Origin: Umezawaea beigongshangensis | GTDB taxonomy: Bacteria > Actinomycetota > Actinomycetes > Mycobacteriales > Pseudonocardiaceae | NCBI RefSeq assembly: GCF_016464305.1 | Contig: NZ_JAEIOJ010000018.1 | Location: forward strand, 1 to 64,000 | DNA: 64,000 bases | Direction of reading: 5' to 3' | In this document: piece by piece, positions 1-9,378 of the stretch | Position numbering within the stretch: position 1 is the first letter of the stretch | How the letters are laid out: each line of letters begins with the position of its first letter | Position numbers and translations under genes: made by a program | The notes under the pieces: generated by a model | Databases searched by the model: none | Seen by the model: the letters and a program-made list of their open reading frames with translations, nothing else | Told to the model about the DNA's origin: nothing

Positions 1-70
1 GGAAGTTAAGCCCTCCTGCGCCGATGGTACTGCACTCGTGAGGGTGTGGGAGAGTAGGTCACCGCCGGAC
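1..70 (+). rRNA. rrf: 5S ribosomal RNA, 3' part
   Basis: The first 70 bases match the 3' half of an actinobacterial 5S rRNA, including the GGAAGTTAAG block and the terminal GTAGGTCACCGCC arm. The 5' half lies outside the window, and the 3' end is placed by comparison with typical genes. It is the end of an rRNA operon. Confidence 0.93.
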
Positions 71-82
71 AATTTTTCCCTG

Positions 83-134
83 AAAGGGCTTGTGATGGGG
101 GCACACACGAGTGTGCTCTAATCACAAGCCCTTT
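83..134 (+). terminator. rRNA operon terminator hairpin
   Basis: A perfect 14-bp outer stem (83-96 with 121-134) encloses a second 6-bp stem (101-106 with 111-116). It begins 13 bases after the 5S end. A T-rich stretch lies before the stem rather than after it, so termination may rely on the strength of the stem. Confidence 0.85.
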
Positions 135-158
135 CGGCGTGTCCATAGGAGGAATTAG

Positions 159-2474
159 GTGTCCAGGTTCGGGGAACGTCCCGGCGACCGTCAGCGTGGC
201 CAGGGAGACCGACCGCGCCGTTCCGATGGTGGCCGAACTGAAGGCGAGCGCAAGCCCAGCAGCAGCAGTGGCTACCGCCGTGACGACCGTCCCGCGGGTG
301 ACCGCGGCGGCTACAAGCGTGACGACCGGCCGGCTGGTGACCGTGGCGGGTTCCGCCGCGACGACCGTCCCACGGGCGATCGTGGCGGCTACAAGCGTGA
401 TGATCGGCCCTCGGGTGACCGTGGTGGCTTCAAGCGTGACGACCGGCCCAGCGGTGATCGCGGCGGTTACCGCCGCGACGACCGTCCGTCCGGTGACCGT
501 GGTGGCTACAAGCGTGACGACCGGCCTGCGGGAGACCGCGGCGGTTACCGTCGCGACGACCGTCCCTCGGGTGACCGTGGTGGTTTCAAGCGTGATGATC
601 GGCCTTCGGGTGACCGTGGCGGGTTCCGCCGCGACGACCGTCCCTCGGGTGACCGTGGTGGCTTCAAGCGTGACGATCGCTCCAGCGGTGATCGCGGCGG
701 TTACCGCCGTGACGACCGGCCTGCGGGAGACCGCGGCGGTTACCGTCGCGACGACCGTCCCTCGGGTGACCGTGGTGGTTTCAAGCGTGATGATCGGCCT
801 TCGGGTGACCGTGGCGGGTTCCGCCGCGACGACCGCCCGTCCGGTGACCGTGGTGGCTTCAAGCGTGACGATCGCTCCAGCGGTGATCGCGGCGGTTACC
901 GCCGCGACGACCGTCCGTCCGGTGACCGTGGCGGCTACAAGCGTGATGACCGGCCTTCGGGTGACCGTGGTGGCTACAAGCGTGACGACCGTCCCTCGGG
1001 TGATCGTGGTGGCTACCGCCGCGATGATCGCCCCACGGGTGATCGTGGTGGCTTCAAGCGTGACGATCGCTCCAGCGGTGACCGTGGCGGTTACAAGCGT
1101 GATGACCGGCCTTCGGGTGACCGTGGCGGTTACAAGCGTGACGACCGTCCCTCGGGTGACCGTGGTGGCTACCGTCGCGACGACCGTCCGTCCGCTGACC
1201 GTGGCGGCTACAAGCGCGACGATCGCCCCTCGGGCGGGTACCGGGGCCGTGACGACCGGTCCGGTGGCGACCGCGGCGGTTACCGCCGTGACGACCGCTC
1301 GTCGGCCGCTCCTGCGCGGGAGAACCGTCCCGCTGACGACAAGCGCGACGAGCGCAGCCGTCAGCGTGCCGCCCGCTTCCAGGGGCAGCAGACCGCGGTG
1401 GAGCCGGAGAACCCGACCGCTGCCGCCGTCGAGGCGGTCGAGGGTGTCGAGGCGACCAGGGACGAGGTGATCGCCGAGGTTGGTTCGCTCGCCGAGGAGG
1501 TCGTTCCCGGCACCGTGGACGCGGACGCCGACCGGGCCGCTGACGCCGAGCCGGTGACCGAGCCCGTCGTCGAGCCGGTGCGGGAGTCCGTCGAGCCCGC
1601 GTCGAGCGAGCCCGTCGCCGTGGAGCAGCCCCGCGAGGAGCGGGCTCCGCGCCGGGACGACCGTCGTGACGAGCGTCGTGACGACCGGGACGACTTCGTG
1701 CGCGTCCGGGCGCCGCGACTGCCGGACGAGGCGGACATCTCGCTGCTCGACCCCGACGTCAAGCAGGAGCTGCGCGGACTGCCCAAGGGACTCGCCGAGA
1801 TCGTCGGCAAGCACCTGGCGGCCGCGGGTCTCCTCGTGGACGAGGACCCCGAGCTGGCGCTGGAGCACGCGCGCTTCGCCCGTGCCAAGGCGGCGCGGGT
1901 GGGTGTCATCCGCGAGGCGGCCGGTCTGACCGCGTACCACGCGGGTGAGTGGGCCGAGGCGCTGTCGGAGCTGCGTGCGGCACGCCGGATGTCCTCCGGT
2001 GGCGGGCACGTCGCGGTCATGGCCGACTGCGAGCGCGCGCTGGGCCGTCCCGAGCGGGCCATCGAGCTGGCTCGTGAGGCGCAGGGCAAGCCGCTGGCCG
2101 CGGACGAGGCGGTCGAGCTGCGGATCGTCGCGGCAGGCGCTCGCCGGGACATGGGTCAGCTGGACGCCGCGGTCGTCGCGCTCCAGGGCCCGGACCTGGA
2201 CCCGGAGCGTCGCGACCCGTGGAGCGCCCGGCTGTTCTACGCCTACGCGGACAACCTGGCGGCTGCCGGTCGCACCGAGGACGCTGTGAAGTGGTTCCTC
2301 AACGCGGCCGAGGTCGACGACGAGGGCGAGACGGACGCGGCGGAGCGGGCGTTCGAGCTGACGGCCGAGCCCGGCCTGGTCGCGCCCGTGCAGGATGCCG
2401 AGGACGACGCCGCTGGCACCGACGGTGCCGGGAACGGCGAGCAGGAGAACGCAGGGGAGCCGGAGGCGAAGTGA
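159..2474 (+). CDS. Repeat-rich TPR protein (Rv1691-like)
   Basis: This 771-residue protein has two halves. Residues about 38-382 are a charged low-complexity tract of 27 units, mostly 13 residues long, of the form [15 protein letters not shown]. Residues about 525-720 are helical and TPR-like. An acidic linker joins them. The GTG start at 159 follows a strong AGGAGGA site at 147-153. Position before the HAD and tlyA genes matches Rv1691, a conserved TPR protein of unknown function. The arginine and aromatic-rich tract resembles RGG-type RNA-binding or phase-separating regions, but that role is inference. Long ORFs in other frames across the repeats are artefacts of the repeat. It overlaps the next gene by 4 bases. 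Confidence 0.88.
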   Translation: MSRFGERPGDRQRGQGDRPRRSDGGRTEGERKPSSSSGYRRDDRPAGDRGGYKRDDRPAGDRGGFRRDDRPTGDRGGYKRDDRPSGDRGGFKRDDRPSGDRGGYRRDDRPSGDRGGYKRDDRPAGDRGGYRRDDRPSGDRGGFKRDDRPSGDRGGFRRDDRPSGDRGGFKRDDRSSGDRGGYRRDDRPAGDRGGYRRDDRPSGDRGGFKRDDRPSGDRGGFRRDDRPSGDRGGFKRDDRSSGDRGGYRRDDRPSGDRGGYKRDDRPSGDRGGYKRDDRPSGDRGGYRRDDRPTGDRGGFKRDDRSSGDRGGYKRDDRPSGDRGGYKRDDRPSGDRGGYRRDDRPSADRGGYKRDDRPSGGYRGRDDRSGGDRGGYRRDDRSSAAPARENRPADDKRDERSRQRAARFQGQQTAVEPENPTAAAVEAVEGVEATRDEVIAEVGSLAEEVVPGTVDADADRAADAEPVTEPVVEPVRESVEPASSEPVAVEQPREERAPRRDDRRDERRDDRDDFVRVRAPRLPDEADISLLDPDVKQELRGLPKGLAEIVGKHLAAAGLLVDEDPELALEHARFARAKAARVGVIREAAGLTAYHAGEWAEALSELRAARRMSSGGGHVAVMADCERALGRPERAIELAREAQGKPLAADEAVELRIVAAGARRDMGQLDAAVVALQGPDLDPERRDPWSARLFYAYADNLAAAGRTEDAVKWFLNAAEVDDEGETDAAERAFELTAEPGLVAPVQDAEDDAAGTDGAGNGEQENAGEPEAK
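270..1304 (+). repeat. 39-bp coding minisatellite, about 27 units
   Basis: In-frame tandem units of 39 bp encode the 13-residue motif of the TPR protein. Twenty-four units are full length and the last three are shortened or degenerate. Most substitutions are silent or change Y/F, K/R or P-S/A/T. That pattern fits selection on the peptide together with repeat expansion. Confidence 0.93.
516..905 (+). repeat. 195-bp higher-order tandem duplication
   Basis: Two adjacent copies of a five-unit block, starting at 516 and 711, are nearly identical at DNA level. They share synonymous variants not found in the other units, such as TGATGATCGG and GATCGCTCCAG. This marks a recent 5 x 39 bp expansion inside the minisatellite. 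Confidence 0.85.
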
Positions 2475-3283
2475 GCGAGACGTTGCTGGCGCGGTACGAC
2501 GCACTGCTGCTCGATCTCGACGGCACCGTCTACCGGGGGCACGACGCCGTTCCCGGCGCGCCCGAGGCCGTGGCCTCGGCGCGTCGGCACGGCACGGCGA
2601 TCCGGTTCGTGACCAACAACGCCTCCCGCCCGCCCCAGCTGGTGGCCGACCACCTCGGCGAGATCGGCTTCACGGCCACCGCCGAGGAGGTCAGCACCAG
2701 TGCTCAGGCCGGTGCGGCCCTGGTGGCCGACCGGATTCCCGCGGGCTCGAAGGTCCTCGTCCTCGGCGCTGAGGCGCTCGCGGACGAGGTCCGCCTGCGG
2801 GGGCTGGAACCGGTGCGCGATCCCGAGGGGGTCTCGGCCGTGGTCCAGGGCTTCTCCCCGGACATCGGCTGGGCCCAGCTCGCCGACGCGTCCGTGGCGA
2901 TCCGCGCCGGCGCGCTGTGGGTGGCGTGCAACGTCGACGCGACCCTGCCGACCGAGCGCGGTCTGCTGCCGGGCAACGGGTCGCTGGTGGCCGTGCTGCG
3001 GACCGCGAACGGGGTGGAGCCGCTCGTCGCGGGCAAGCCCGCCGCGCCGCTGCTGGCCGGGGCCGCCGAGTCGGTGGGCGCCGTGCGGCCGCTGGTCGTG
3101 GGCGATCGGCTCGACACGGACGTGCTGGGCGCGGTCAACGCGGGGATGGACTCGCTGCTCGTGCTCACGGGTGTGTCCACGCGCGCCGAGGCGCTGGCGC
3201 TGCCGGAGGGCCAGCGGCCCACCTACGTCGCCGACGACCTGTCCGCGCTGGTGCTGCCCGCGGACGGACTCCGGCCGCGCTGA
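2471..3283 (+). CDS. HAD-IIA family phosphatase (NagD-like)
   Basis: A 270-residue cytoplasmic hydrolase of the NagD/4-nitrophenylphosphatase type, expected to remove phosphate from small phosphorylated metabolites. The nucleophile motif DLDGT is at residues 15-19, with the catalytic pair D15 and D17. A TNN motif is near residue 47, a GKP motif near 186, and the metal-binding GDRLDTD near 209. The GTG start overlaps the stop of the preceding TPR gene by 4 bases, so the two are likely translationally coupled. The order matches Rv1692, for which a glycerol-3-phosphate phosphatase role has been described. Substrate assignment here is inference. Confidence 0.92.
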   Translation: MSETLLARYDALLLDLDGTVYRGHDAVPGAPEAVASARRHGTAIRFVTNNASRPPQLVADHLGEIGFTATAEEVSTSAQAGAALVADRIPAGSKVLVLGAEALADEVRLRGLEPVRDPEGVSAVVQGFSPDIGWAQLADASVAIRAGALWVACNVDATLPTERGLLPGNGSLVAVLRTANGVEPLVAGKPAAPLLAGAAESVGAVRPLVVGDRLDTDVLGAVNAGMDSLLVLTGVSTRAEALALPEGQRPTYVADDLSALVLPADGLRPR

Positions 3284-3300
3284 TCGGCTACTTTGGTCGG

Positions 3301-3474
3301 GTGCACCCGGACGTTCCTCTGCCCGGACCGCCACCGGACCCGGTGGACGGCATCGACCGCGCTCTGGCCGGTCTCGACGGGCTCGATCAGCTGGAGGTCG
3401 TGGACCACGTGGCGAGGTTCGACATCGCCCACGCGGCGCTGACCGACGCGCTGACGAGCATCGACAAGGTCTGA
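3301..3474 (+). CDS. Small conserved protein (Rv1693 position)
   Basis: A 57-residue acidic protein with a proline-rich start followed by two helices. It begins with GTG 17 bases after the HAD gene and ends 4 bases before tlyA. A small gene occupies the same slot in mycobacteria (Rv1693), which supports it as a real operon member. No domain or catalytic motif is recognisable and its function is unknown. It may be a small partner protein. Confidence 0.72.
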   Translation: MHPDVPLPGPPPDPVDGIDRALAGLDGLDQLEVVDHVARFDIAHAALTDALTSIDKV

Positions 3475-3478
3475 TCCG

Positions 3479-4288
3479 GTGACACGCAGGGCTCGGCTCG
3501 ACGCCGAACTGGTGCGCCGCGGTCTGGCGCGGTCGCGGGAGCACGCGAGTCAGCTGGTCGCAGACGGGCGGGTGACGGTGCGCGGCACCGTGGCCACGAA
3601 GCCCGCGACGGCCGTGGAGCTGGACTCGCCGGTGGTGGTGCGCGAGGACGTGGACGACCCGAACTGGGCGTCGCGGGGCGCGCACAAGCTCGTGGGTGCC
3701 CTGGAGGCGTTCGACGGGCTCGTGGTTCGGGGGCGCCGCTGTCTCGACGCGGGGGCGTCCACCGGTGGTTTCACCGACGTGCTGCTGCGCTCCGGCGCGG
3801 CGCAGGTGGTGGCCGCGGACGTGGGTCGCGGGCTGCTGGACTGGCGGCTGCGCACCGACGAGCGGGTGGTCGTGAAGGACAGGACCAACGTGCGGGCGCT
3901 GACGCCGCAGGACGTCGGCGGGCCCGTCGACCTGGTCGTCGCCGACCTGTCGTTCATCTCCCTGCGGATCGTGCTGCCCGCTCTGGCGAGCTGCCTGGCC
4001 GACGGCGGTGATCTCGTGCCGATGGTCAAGCCGCAGTTCGAGGTGGGCAAGGAGCGGCTGGGCTCCGGTGGTGTGGTGCGGGACCCCGCGCTGCGCGCGG
4101 AGGCCGTGCTGGAGGTCGTGGCCGCCGCGGCGGAACTGGGTCTGCGGTTGCACGGTGTGACCGCGAGTCCTCTGCCGGGGCCGTCCGGGAACGTCGAATT
4201 CTTCGTCTGGTTGCGCCGGGGTGTGCCCCTGGAGCAGGAATCCGCCGCCGAACTCGTGCGAACAGCGGTGAGCGAGGGACCCACATGA
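3479..4288 (+). CDS. tlyA: TlyA rRNA 2'-O-methyltransferase
   Basis: A 269-residue rRNA methyltransferase with an N-terminal S4 RNA-binding domain (residues about 3-60) and an FtsJ-type Rossmann domain. The SAM-binding loop DAGASTGGF is near residues 87-95. The family adds 2'-O-methyl to C1409 of 16S and C1920 of 23S rRNA, and loss of it gives capreomycin and viomycin resistance. Length and domain order are normal for the two-domain TlyA. The start is GTG, and the last 4 bases overlap the NAD kinase start (ATGA), so the two are coupled. Confidence 0.96.
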   Translation: MTRRARLDAELVRRGLARSREHASQLVADGRVTVRGTVATKPATAVELDSPVVVREDVDDPNWASRGAHKLVGALEAFDGLVVRGRRCLDAGASTGGFTDVLLRSGAAQVVAADVGRGLLDWRLRTDERVVVKDRTNVRALTPQDVGGPVDLVVADLSFISLRIVLPALASCLADGGDLVPMVKPQFEVGKERLGSGGVVRDPALRAEAVLEVVAAAAELGLRLHGVTASPLPGPSGNVEFFVWLRRGVPLEQESAAELVRTAVSEGPT

Positions 4289-5193
4289 CACTGCCCGACG
4301 AGGACCGCGAGGTCCTGCTGATCGTCCACACCGGACGCCGGAGCAACATCGACCTGGCGCAGATGGTGGCTGACACGTTCGCGCGGGGTGGTGTGCGGCT
4401 GCGGGTGCTGGAGGACGAGGCTCCCGAGCTGGACCCGTCCTGCTACACGCAGGTCGTCCCCGCCGACGACAAGGCGGCCGAGGGCACCGAGCTGGTGTTC
4501 GTCCTGGGCGGTGACGGCACGCTGCTGCGCGCGGCGGAGCTGGCGCGCCCGGCGGGGGTGCCGGTGCTGGGGGTGAACCTGGGCCGGGTGGGGTTCCTCG
4601 CGGAGGCGGACTCGCACGCGCTGCACGAGGCGGTGCAGGCGGCGATCAACCGGAAGTACCGCGTCGAGGAGCGGATGACGCTCGACGTGACGGCGACGCT
4701 GGGCGGGAGGGTCCTGGCCGACACGTGGGCCTTCAACGAGGCCAGTGTGGAGAAGAGCGCGCGGGAGCGCATCCTCGACGTGGTCGTGGAGGTCGACGGC
4801 CGCCCGGTGTCGGCGTTCGGCTGCGACGGCGTGCTGTGCGCGACGCCGACCGGGTCGACGGCGTACGCGTTCTCGGCGGGCGGGCCGGTGGTGTGGCCGG
4901 ACGTGCAGGCGCTGCTGGTGGTGCCGAGCAACGCGCACGCGCTGTTCGCGCGTCCGCTGGTGGTGTCGCCGGTGTCGGTGGTGGCGCTGGAGGTCGATCC
5001 GAGCGGGCACCCGGCCGTGCTGTGCTGCGACGGCCGGCGGACGTTCCACCTGCCGCCGGGCAGCCGGATCGAGGTCGTGGGCGGAAAGGTGCCGGTCAAG
5101 CTGGTGCGGTTGCGCGAGGACCCGTTCACGGACCGGCTGGTGGAGAAGTTCACGCTGCCCGTGCAGGGCTGGCGGGGCCCCGCTCGGGAGTGA
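4285..5193 (+). CDS. nadK: NAD kinase
   Basis: A 302-residue enzyme that phosphorylates NAD to NADP. The GGDGT signature is at residues 76-80, the conserved NE of AFNEAS near 150, and the glycine-rich substrate loop containing TPTGSTAY near 190. Length is typical of actinobacterial NadK. The ATG start overlaps tlyA. The gene lies between tlyA and recN, the usual actinobacterial order. Confidence 0.97.
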   Translation: MTLPDEDREVLLIVHTGRRSNIDLAQMVADTFARGGVRLRVLEDEAPELDPSCYTQVVPADDKAAEGTELVFVLGGDGTLLRAAELARPAGVPVLGVNLGRVGFLAEADSHALHEAVQAAINRKYRVEERMTLDVTATLGGRVLADTWAFNEASVEKSARERILDVVVEVDGRPVSAFGCDGVLCATPTGSTAYAFSAGGPVVWPDVQALLVVPSNAHALFARPLVVSPVSVVALEVDPSGHPAVLCCDGRRTFHLPPGSRIEVVGGKVPVKLVRLREDPFTDRLVEKFTLPVQGWRGPARE

Positions 5194-5303
5194 CCTCGCG
5201 GGGCGGCGGAACCGCTCCGTTCGGACACGGTTCGCCGGTGCGTTCGGCCACTGAGCCGGAGCCCGTCTCCCCGATGTCGGCCGGGGCGACTAGGGTTCGC
5301 CCT

Positions 5304-7085
5304 GTGCTGGCCGAGATGCGCATTCAGGGCCTCGGCGTGATTGATGAGGCCACCCTCGAACTGGACCCGGGTTTCACCGTGGTGACGGGTGAGACCGGAG
5401 CGGGCAAGACCATGGTCGTGACCGGGCTGCACCTGCTCGGTGGCGGCCGAGCGGAGGCGTCGAGAGTACGGACCGGTGCCGATCGCGCGATCGTGGAGGG
5501 GAGGTTCCTCGCCCCCGCCGGGAGTCCGGCGGCGAAGGTCGCCGACGAGGTCGGTGGTGAGGCCGACGAGGACGGGACGCTGATCGCGGTCCGCACCGTG
5601 GGTGCCGACGGCAGGTCGCGCGCGCACCTCGGTGGACGTTCGGTTCCGGTGGGCGTGCTGTCCGAGCTGGCGGAGCAGCTGCTCGCGGTGCACGGGCAGA
5701 ACGACCAGCTGCGGCTGATGCGCCCGTCCGAGCAGCGGGCCGTGCTGGACCGCTTCGCCGGGGACGAGGTCGCCGGGTCGTTGCGGGAGTACCAGCGCAT
5801 CCGCGGGGAGTGGCTGCGGGTCGCGACGGAGCTGACGGAGCGCTCCGAGCGGTCGCGCGAGCTCGCTCGCGAGGCGGACCTGCTGCGGCACGGGCTGGCT
5901 GAGATCTCCGCGGTGGCGCCGAAGCCGGGCGAGGACGTCGAGCTGGTGGAGGAGGCGCGCAGGCTCGCCGACGCCGATCAGCTCCGCGAGGCGGCCACGG
6001 GCGCGCAGTACGCGGTGAGCGGTGCCCTCGACGGTGATCCGGACACGCCCGGTGCGCTGGGGCTGATCGGGGAGGCGCGGCGCAGGCTGGCGACGTCGGA
6101 GGACCCGGCGCTGCGGGAGCTGGAGCCGCGGCTGGTGGAGGCGGCGGCGCTGCTGGCGGACGTGGGCGCGGAGATCGGCGCCTACCTGGAGCGCTTGGAG
6201 GCCGATCCGGGCCGGTTGGAGCAGGTGCTGGCGCGGCAGGCCGAGCTGAAGCACCTGACCCGCAAGTACGCCGCGGACGTGGACGGCGTGATCGCGTGGG
6301 CGGAGCAGGCCGAGCAGCGCCTGTCGGGGCTGGACACGTCGGAGGAGGCGCTGTCGGCGCTGGCGGCGCGGCGCGACGAGCTGGCCGCGGAGCTGGCGGT
6401 GGTGGCGCAGCAGGTCACGGCGGCGCGGACGGCGGCGGCCCAGGAGCTGGGCAGGGCCGTGTCCGACGAGCTGGACGGGCTCGCGATGCCGCACGCCACC
6501 GTCGAGGTGTCGGTGCGGCCGCGGACGGCGGAGCAGGGCGACGCGCAGGCGCTGGAGGTGGGCCGGGTGCGGTTGCACGCCGGTGCCAGCGGTGTGGACG
6601 AGGTGGAGCTGCGGCTCGTCGCGCACCCCGGTGCTCCGGCGCTGCCGGTGCACAAGGGCGCGTCCGGTGGTGAGCTGTCGCGGGTGATGCTGGCGCTGGA
6701 GGTCGTGCTGTCGCACTCCGATCCGGTGCCGACGCTGGTGTTCGACGAGGTCGACGCCGGTGTGGGTGGCCGGGCGGCGGTGGAGGTGGGCCGCCGGTTG
6801 GCGCGGCTGGCGCGCAGCCACCAGGTCGTGGTGGTGACGCACCTGCCGCAGGTGGCGGCGTTCGCGGATCGGCACCTGGTGGTGGACAAGAGCGCTGACG
6901 GGGTGTTCACCCGCAGCGCGGTGCGCAGGCTCGACGAGTCGCAGCGCGTGGTGGAGCTGGCGCGGATGCTGGCGGGCATGGACTCGACGGACACGGGTCG
7001 TGCGCACGCGGAGGAGCTGCTGGCGGCGGCGAAGGCCGACAAGGAGAGCGCGCCGGTGGTGCGGCGCGGGGGGAAGAAGGGCTGA
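5304..7085 (+). CDS. recN: DNA repair protein RecN
   Basis: A 593-residue SMC-like ATPase that acts in double-strand break repair. Walker A (GETGAGKT) is near residue 30. A long coiled-coil region spans about 150-400. The ABC-type signature region and Walker B (VFDEVDAGVGG) are near residue 477. The GTG at 5304 was chosen because the sequence MLAEMRIQGLGVI is the common start in actinobacterial RecN. An ATG four codons later (5316) is the alternative. Longer in-frame upstream sequence lies over the intergenic region and does not look like protein. Confidence 0.95.
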   Translation: MLAEMRIQGLGVIDEATLELDPGFTVVTGETGAGKTMVVTGLHLLGGGRAEASRVRTGADRAIVEGRFLAPAGSPAAKVADEVGGEADEDGTLIAVRTVGADGRSRAHLGGRSVPVGVLSELAEQLLAVHGQNDQLRLMRPSEQRAVLDRFAGDEVAGSLREYQRIRGEWLRVATELTERSERSRELAREADLLRHGLAEISAVAPKPGEDVELVEEARRLADADQLREAATGAQYAVSGALDGDPDTPGALGLIGEARRRLATSEDPALRELEPRLVEAAALLADVGAEIGAYLERLEADPGRLEQVLARQAELKHLTRKYAADVDGVIAWAEQAEQRLSGLDTSEEALSALAARRDELAAELAVVAQQVTAARTAAAQELGRAVSDELDGLAMPHATVEVSVRPRTAEQGDAQALEVGRVRLHAGASGVDEVELRLVAHPGAPALPVHKGASGGELSRVMLALEVVLSHSDPVPTLVFDEVDAGVGGRAAVEVGRRLARLARSHQVVVVTHLPQVAAFADRHLVVDKSADGVFTRSAVRRLDESQRVVELARMLAGMDSTDTGRAHAEELLAAAKADKESAPVVRRGGKKG

Positions 7086-7229
7086 GCGGATCGGGTCTTC
7101 CGTGGGACGATCGTCCGGTGACCAGATCTGTGGACGCCGTCGAAGCCGACCACGGGCTGCCGCCCGCTCGCCCGTCTGCCGCGTTGACAGCCGGGCTGCT
7201 CGACGACGCGGTCGGCGGGTGACGGACCG

Positions 7230-7928
7230 GTGCGCCCGAACGGAGAGCCCGTCGATTCCGGTGCCGCTGCCGACGCCGACACCGGTGAGGTTCCGGTGTT
7301 CACCGTCGTGGGTGGTGGTTTCACCCGTTGGTGGAAGGTCGGGCTGCTGGCGCTGACCGCCGGTGCGGCGCTGGTGATCGGCGGGACGTCCGGCCGCCTG
7401 TGGTCGATCGTCAACGTGGCGGGCGAGGGCACGGTGGGCAGCAGCGACCAGGACTTCGAGGTGACCACGACGGGGTGGGCGGTGGTGCAGTCGGGGCCGA
7501 TAGGTGGAGGCGGCACGTCCCGCTACGGCGCGCCCCTGCTCGTCGGTGGGGTGCTGATGATCGTGGCGGTGGTGTTCCTGCTGGTCGCGAGCCACGCCTC
7601 GGCCGGTGTGCTGGCGGCGGCGCGGGCGAGCGCGGCGGTGGCGGCGGCGTTCGTGGTGAGCGCCACCTGGGCGGTGTTCGCGAACTACGCGGCGATGCGG
7701 GGGCAGTTCTCCGGCGGGATGATCGCGATCGAGCTGGGCGGGGGTGCGCGGGCGCTGCTCGGCGGGTCCGCGCTGGCGGTGCTGGGCGCCGTGCTGGTGC
7801 TTCCGCGCCCGCTGACCGAGCGGAGGCTCGTCGCTCCGGCCGTGCACGTGCTCGACGATCCGGAGGAGCACGCGCGGCGCTACCCGTCGCTGTTCCCGGA
7901 CGAGCCGGGGCGATCCGACGACAGGTGA
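7230..7928 (+). CDS. Four-helix membrane protein, unknown
   Basis: A 232-residue protein with about four hydrophobic segments, near residues 35-53, 100-120, 126-146 and 163-185. It has a polar N-terminal region and a charged C-terminal tail of about 45 residues. It is probably a plasma-membrane protein. No catalytic motif is visible and I do not recognise the family. It follows recN after a 144-base gap that shows no gene, and the GTG start at 7230 lacks a strong ribosome binding site. Confidence 0.75.
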   Translation: MRPNGEPVDSGAAADADTGEVPVFTVVGGGFTRWWKVGLLALTAGAALVIGGTSGRLWSIVNVAGEGTVGSSDQDFEVTTTGWAVVQSGPIGGGGTSRYGAPLLVGGVLMIVAVVFLLVASHASAGVLAAARASAAVAAAFVVSATWAVFANYAAMRGQFSGGMIAIELGGGARALLGGSALAVLGAVLVLPRPLTERRLVAPAVHVLDDPEEHARRYPSLFPDEPGRSDDR

Positions 7929-8193
7929 TCGTCTCGTCGGCCGGCACTCCCGAACGGTCGCTGTGCGTTCGTGCGGAGTGTCGTGGTGACCCGTTGGAAC
8001 TGCGCGTTCGTGGACGGGTCGTGCAGCGGTTGCACCGAGAGCGTGTGCGATTAACCCACCACAGCAAGGGAATCAACTGCACGACCGGGCGAATTGGACG
8101 TCCACAGTGGAACTGACCGGTCGTTGACCTGGGTAGATCTTCTCTCGGCGTGGCGCGACGGTGAGGCGTCGTGGATTTGTCACCATCGGAGCC

Positions 8194-9378
8194 ATGAAGC
8201 TCTCCGGGTTGATGCACCGCGCGAACCAGGAACTGCCCGGCGTCACCGGGATCGCCCGCGTCGACCGGCGCACGAGCGATCTGCTCCGCAGGCTGAGTCC
8301 CGGTGACGTCGCCGTCCTCGACCACCTCGACATCGACCGGCGCACCGCGGAGGCGCTGGTGGCCGCGGAGGTGGCCGGGGTCGTCAACGCCTCGCCGTCG
8401 ATCTCCGGCCGCTTCCCGAACCTGGGGCCGGAGCTGCTGATCGAGGCGGGCGTGCCGCTGATCGACGGCATCGGCGCAGTCGCGCTGCGCCGGATCAAGG
8501 AGGGCACGAAGCTGCGGCTGCTCGACGGCGTCGTCCTCGCGGGGGGCCGCGAGCTGGCCAGGGGCGTCGAGCAGACCGCCGACTCGGTCGCCGAGGCGAT
8601 GATCGAGGCGAAGGCCGGCATGGCGGCCCAGCTGGAGGCGTTCTCCGCCAACACCATCGAGTTCCTGCGGCGGGAGCGGTCGCTGATCCTCGACGGCGTG
8701 GGCGTGCCCGAGCTGTACGTGCCGATGAAGGACCGGCAGGTGCTGGTCGTCGCCGGTGGTCCGGGGCACGCGCCGGAGCTGCGCGCGCTGCGCCGGTACG
8801 TCCGCGAGCACCGGCCGGTGCTCGTCGGCGTCGAGGCGGGCGCCGACCTGCTGTTCGACGCGGGGCTCGTGCCGGACGTCGTCGTGGGCGACCCGGACGG
8901 CATCGGCACCGCGACCCTGAAGGCGGCCTCGGAGGTCGTCGTGCCCGCCCAGACCGACGGGCACGCGCCGGGGCTCGGCCGCATCCAGGACCTCGGCATC
9001 GGCGCGGTGACGTTCCCCGCGAGCGGCAACGCCGAGGACCTCGCGCTGCTGCTCGCGGAGGCGCACGGCGCGAGCCTCGTGGTGACCGTGGGGCTGCGGG
9101 CGGGACTGCGGGAGTTCCTCGACCGCGGCAACTGCGGTTCCACCCCCTCCACGTTCCTGACCAGGCTCAAGCTCGGCGGCAAGCTCGTCGACGGCGAGGC
9201 CGTCGCGACGCTGCACCGCGACCGCGTGTCCGCGGGCGTCCTCGCCCTGCTCGTGCTGGCCGCCGTGGTCGTGATGTTCGCGGCGCTCACCGTCTCCGGC
9301 GTCGGCCCCGCCTACGCGGACCTGGCCGCCGACAACTGGAACTCCCTGCTCGACCGGTTGAAGGAGCTGCAGTCGTGA
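8194..9378 (+). CDS. steA: Cytokinetic ring protein SteA
   Basis: A 394-residue protein matching the SteA family (Rv1697), once annotated as a thiamin pyrophosphokinase-like protein. The N-terminal region contains NASPSISGRFPNLGPE near residue 67, and the C-terminus has one membrane helix near 345-368. In Corynebacterium glutamicum, SteA with SteB affects cell separation and activates peptidoglycan hydrolysis through RipA. The ATG at 8194 matches the family start better than an in-frame GTG 33 bases upstream. A 4-base overlap (GTGA) joins it to the next gene, so the pair is coupled. Confidence 0.92.
   Translation: MKLSGLMHRANQELPGVTGIARVDRRTSDLLRRLSPGDVAVLDHLDIDRRTAEALVAAEVAGVVNASPSISGRFPNLGPELLIEAGVPLIDGIGAVALRRIKEGTKLRLLDGVVLAGGRELARGVEQTADSVAEAMIEAKAGMAAQLEAFSANTIEFLRRERSLILDGVGVPELYVPMKDRQVLVVAGGPGHAPELRALRRYVREHRPVLVGVEAGADLLFDAGLVPDVVVGDPDGIGTATLKAASEVVVPAQTDGHAPGLGRIQDLGIGAVTFPASGNAEDLALLLAEAHGASLVVTVGLRAGLREFLDRGNCGSTPSTFLTRLKLGGKLVDGEAVATLHRDRVSAGVLALLVLAAVVVMFAALTVSGVGPAYADLAADNWNSLLDRLKELQS

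Noticed and set aside
270-1304. CRISPR-like regular repeats
   Set aside because: Units are contiguous without unique spacers, keep a reading frame and vary mostly at synonymous sites.
6-2504. 832-codon antisense ORF over the repeat gene
   Set aside because: It exists because the 39-bp repeat lacks stops in several frames. Its product is a Val/Thr-rich artefact without domains, and the plus strand has a ribosome binding site, a TPR domain and synteny.
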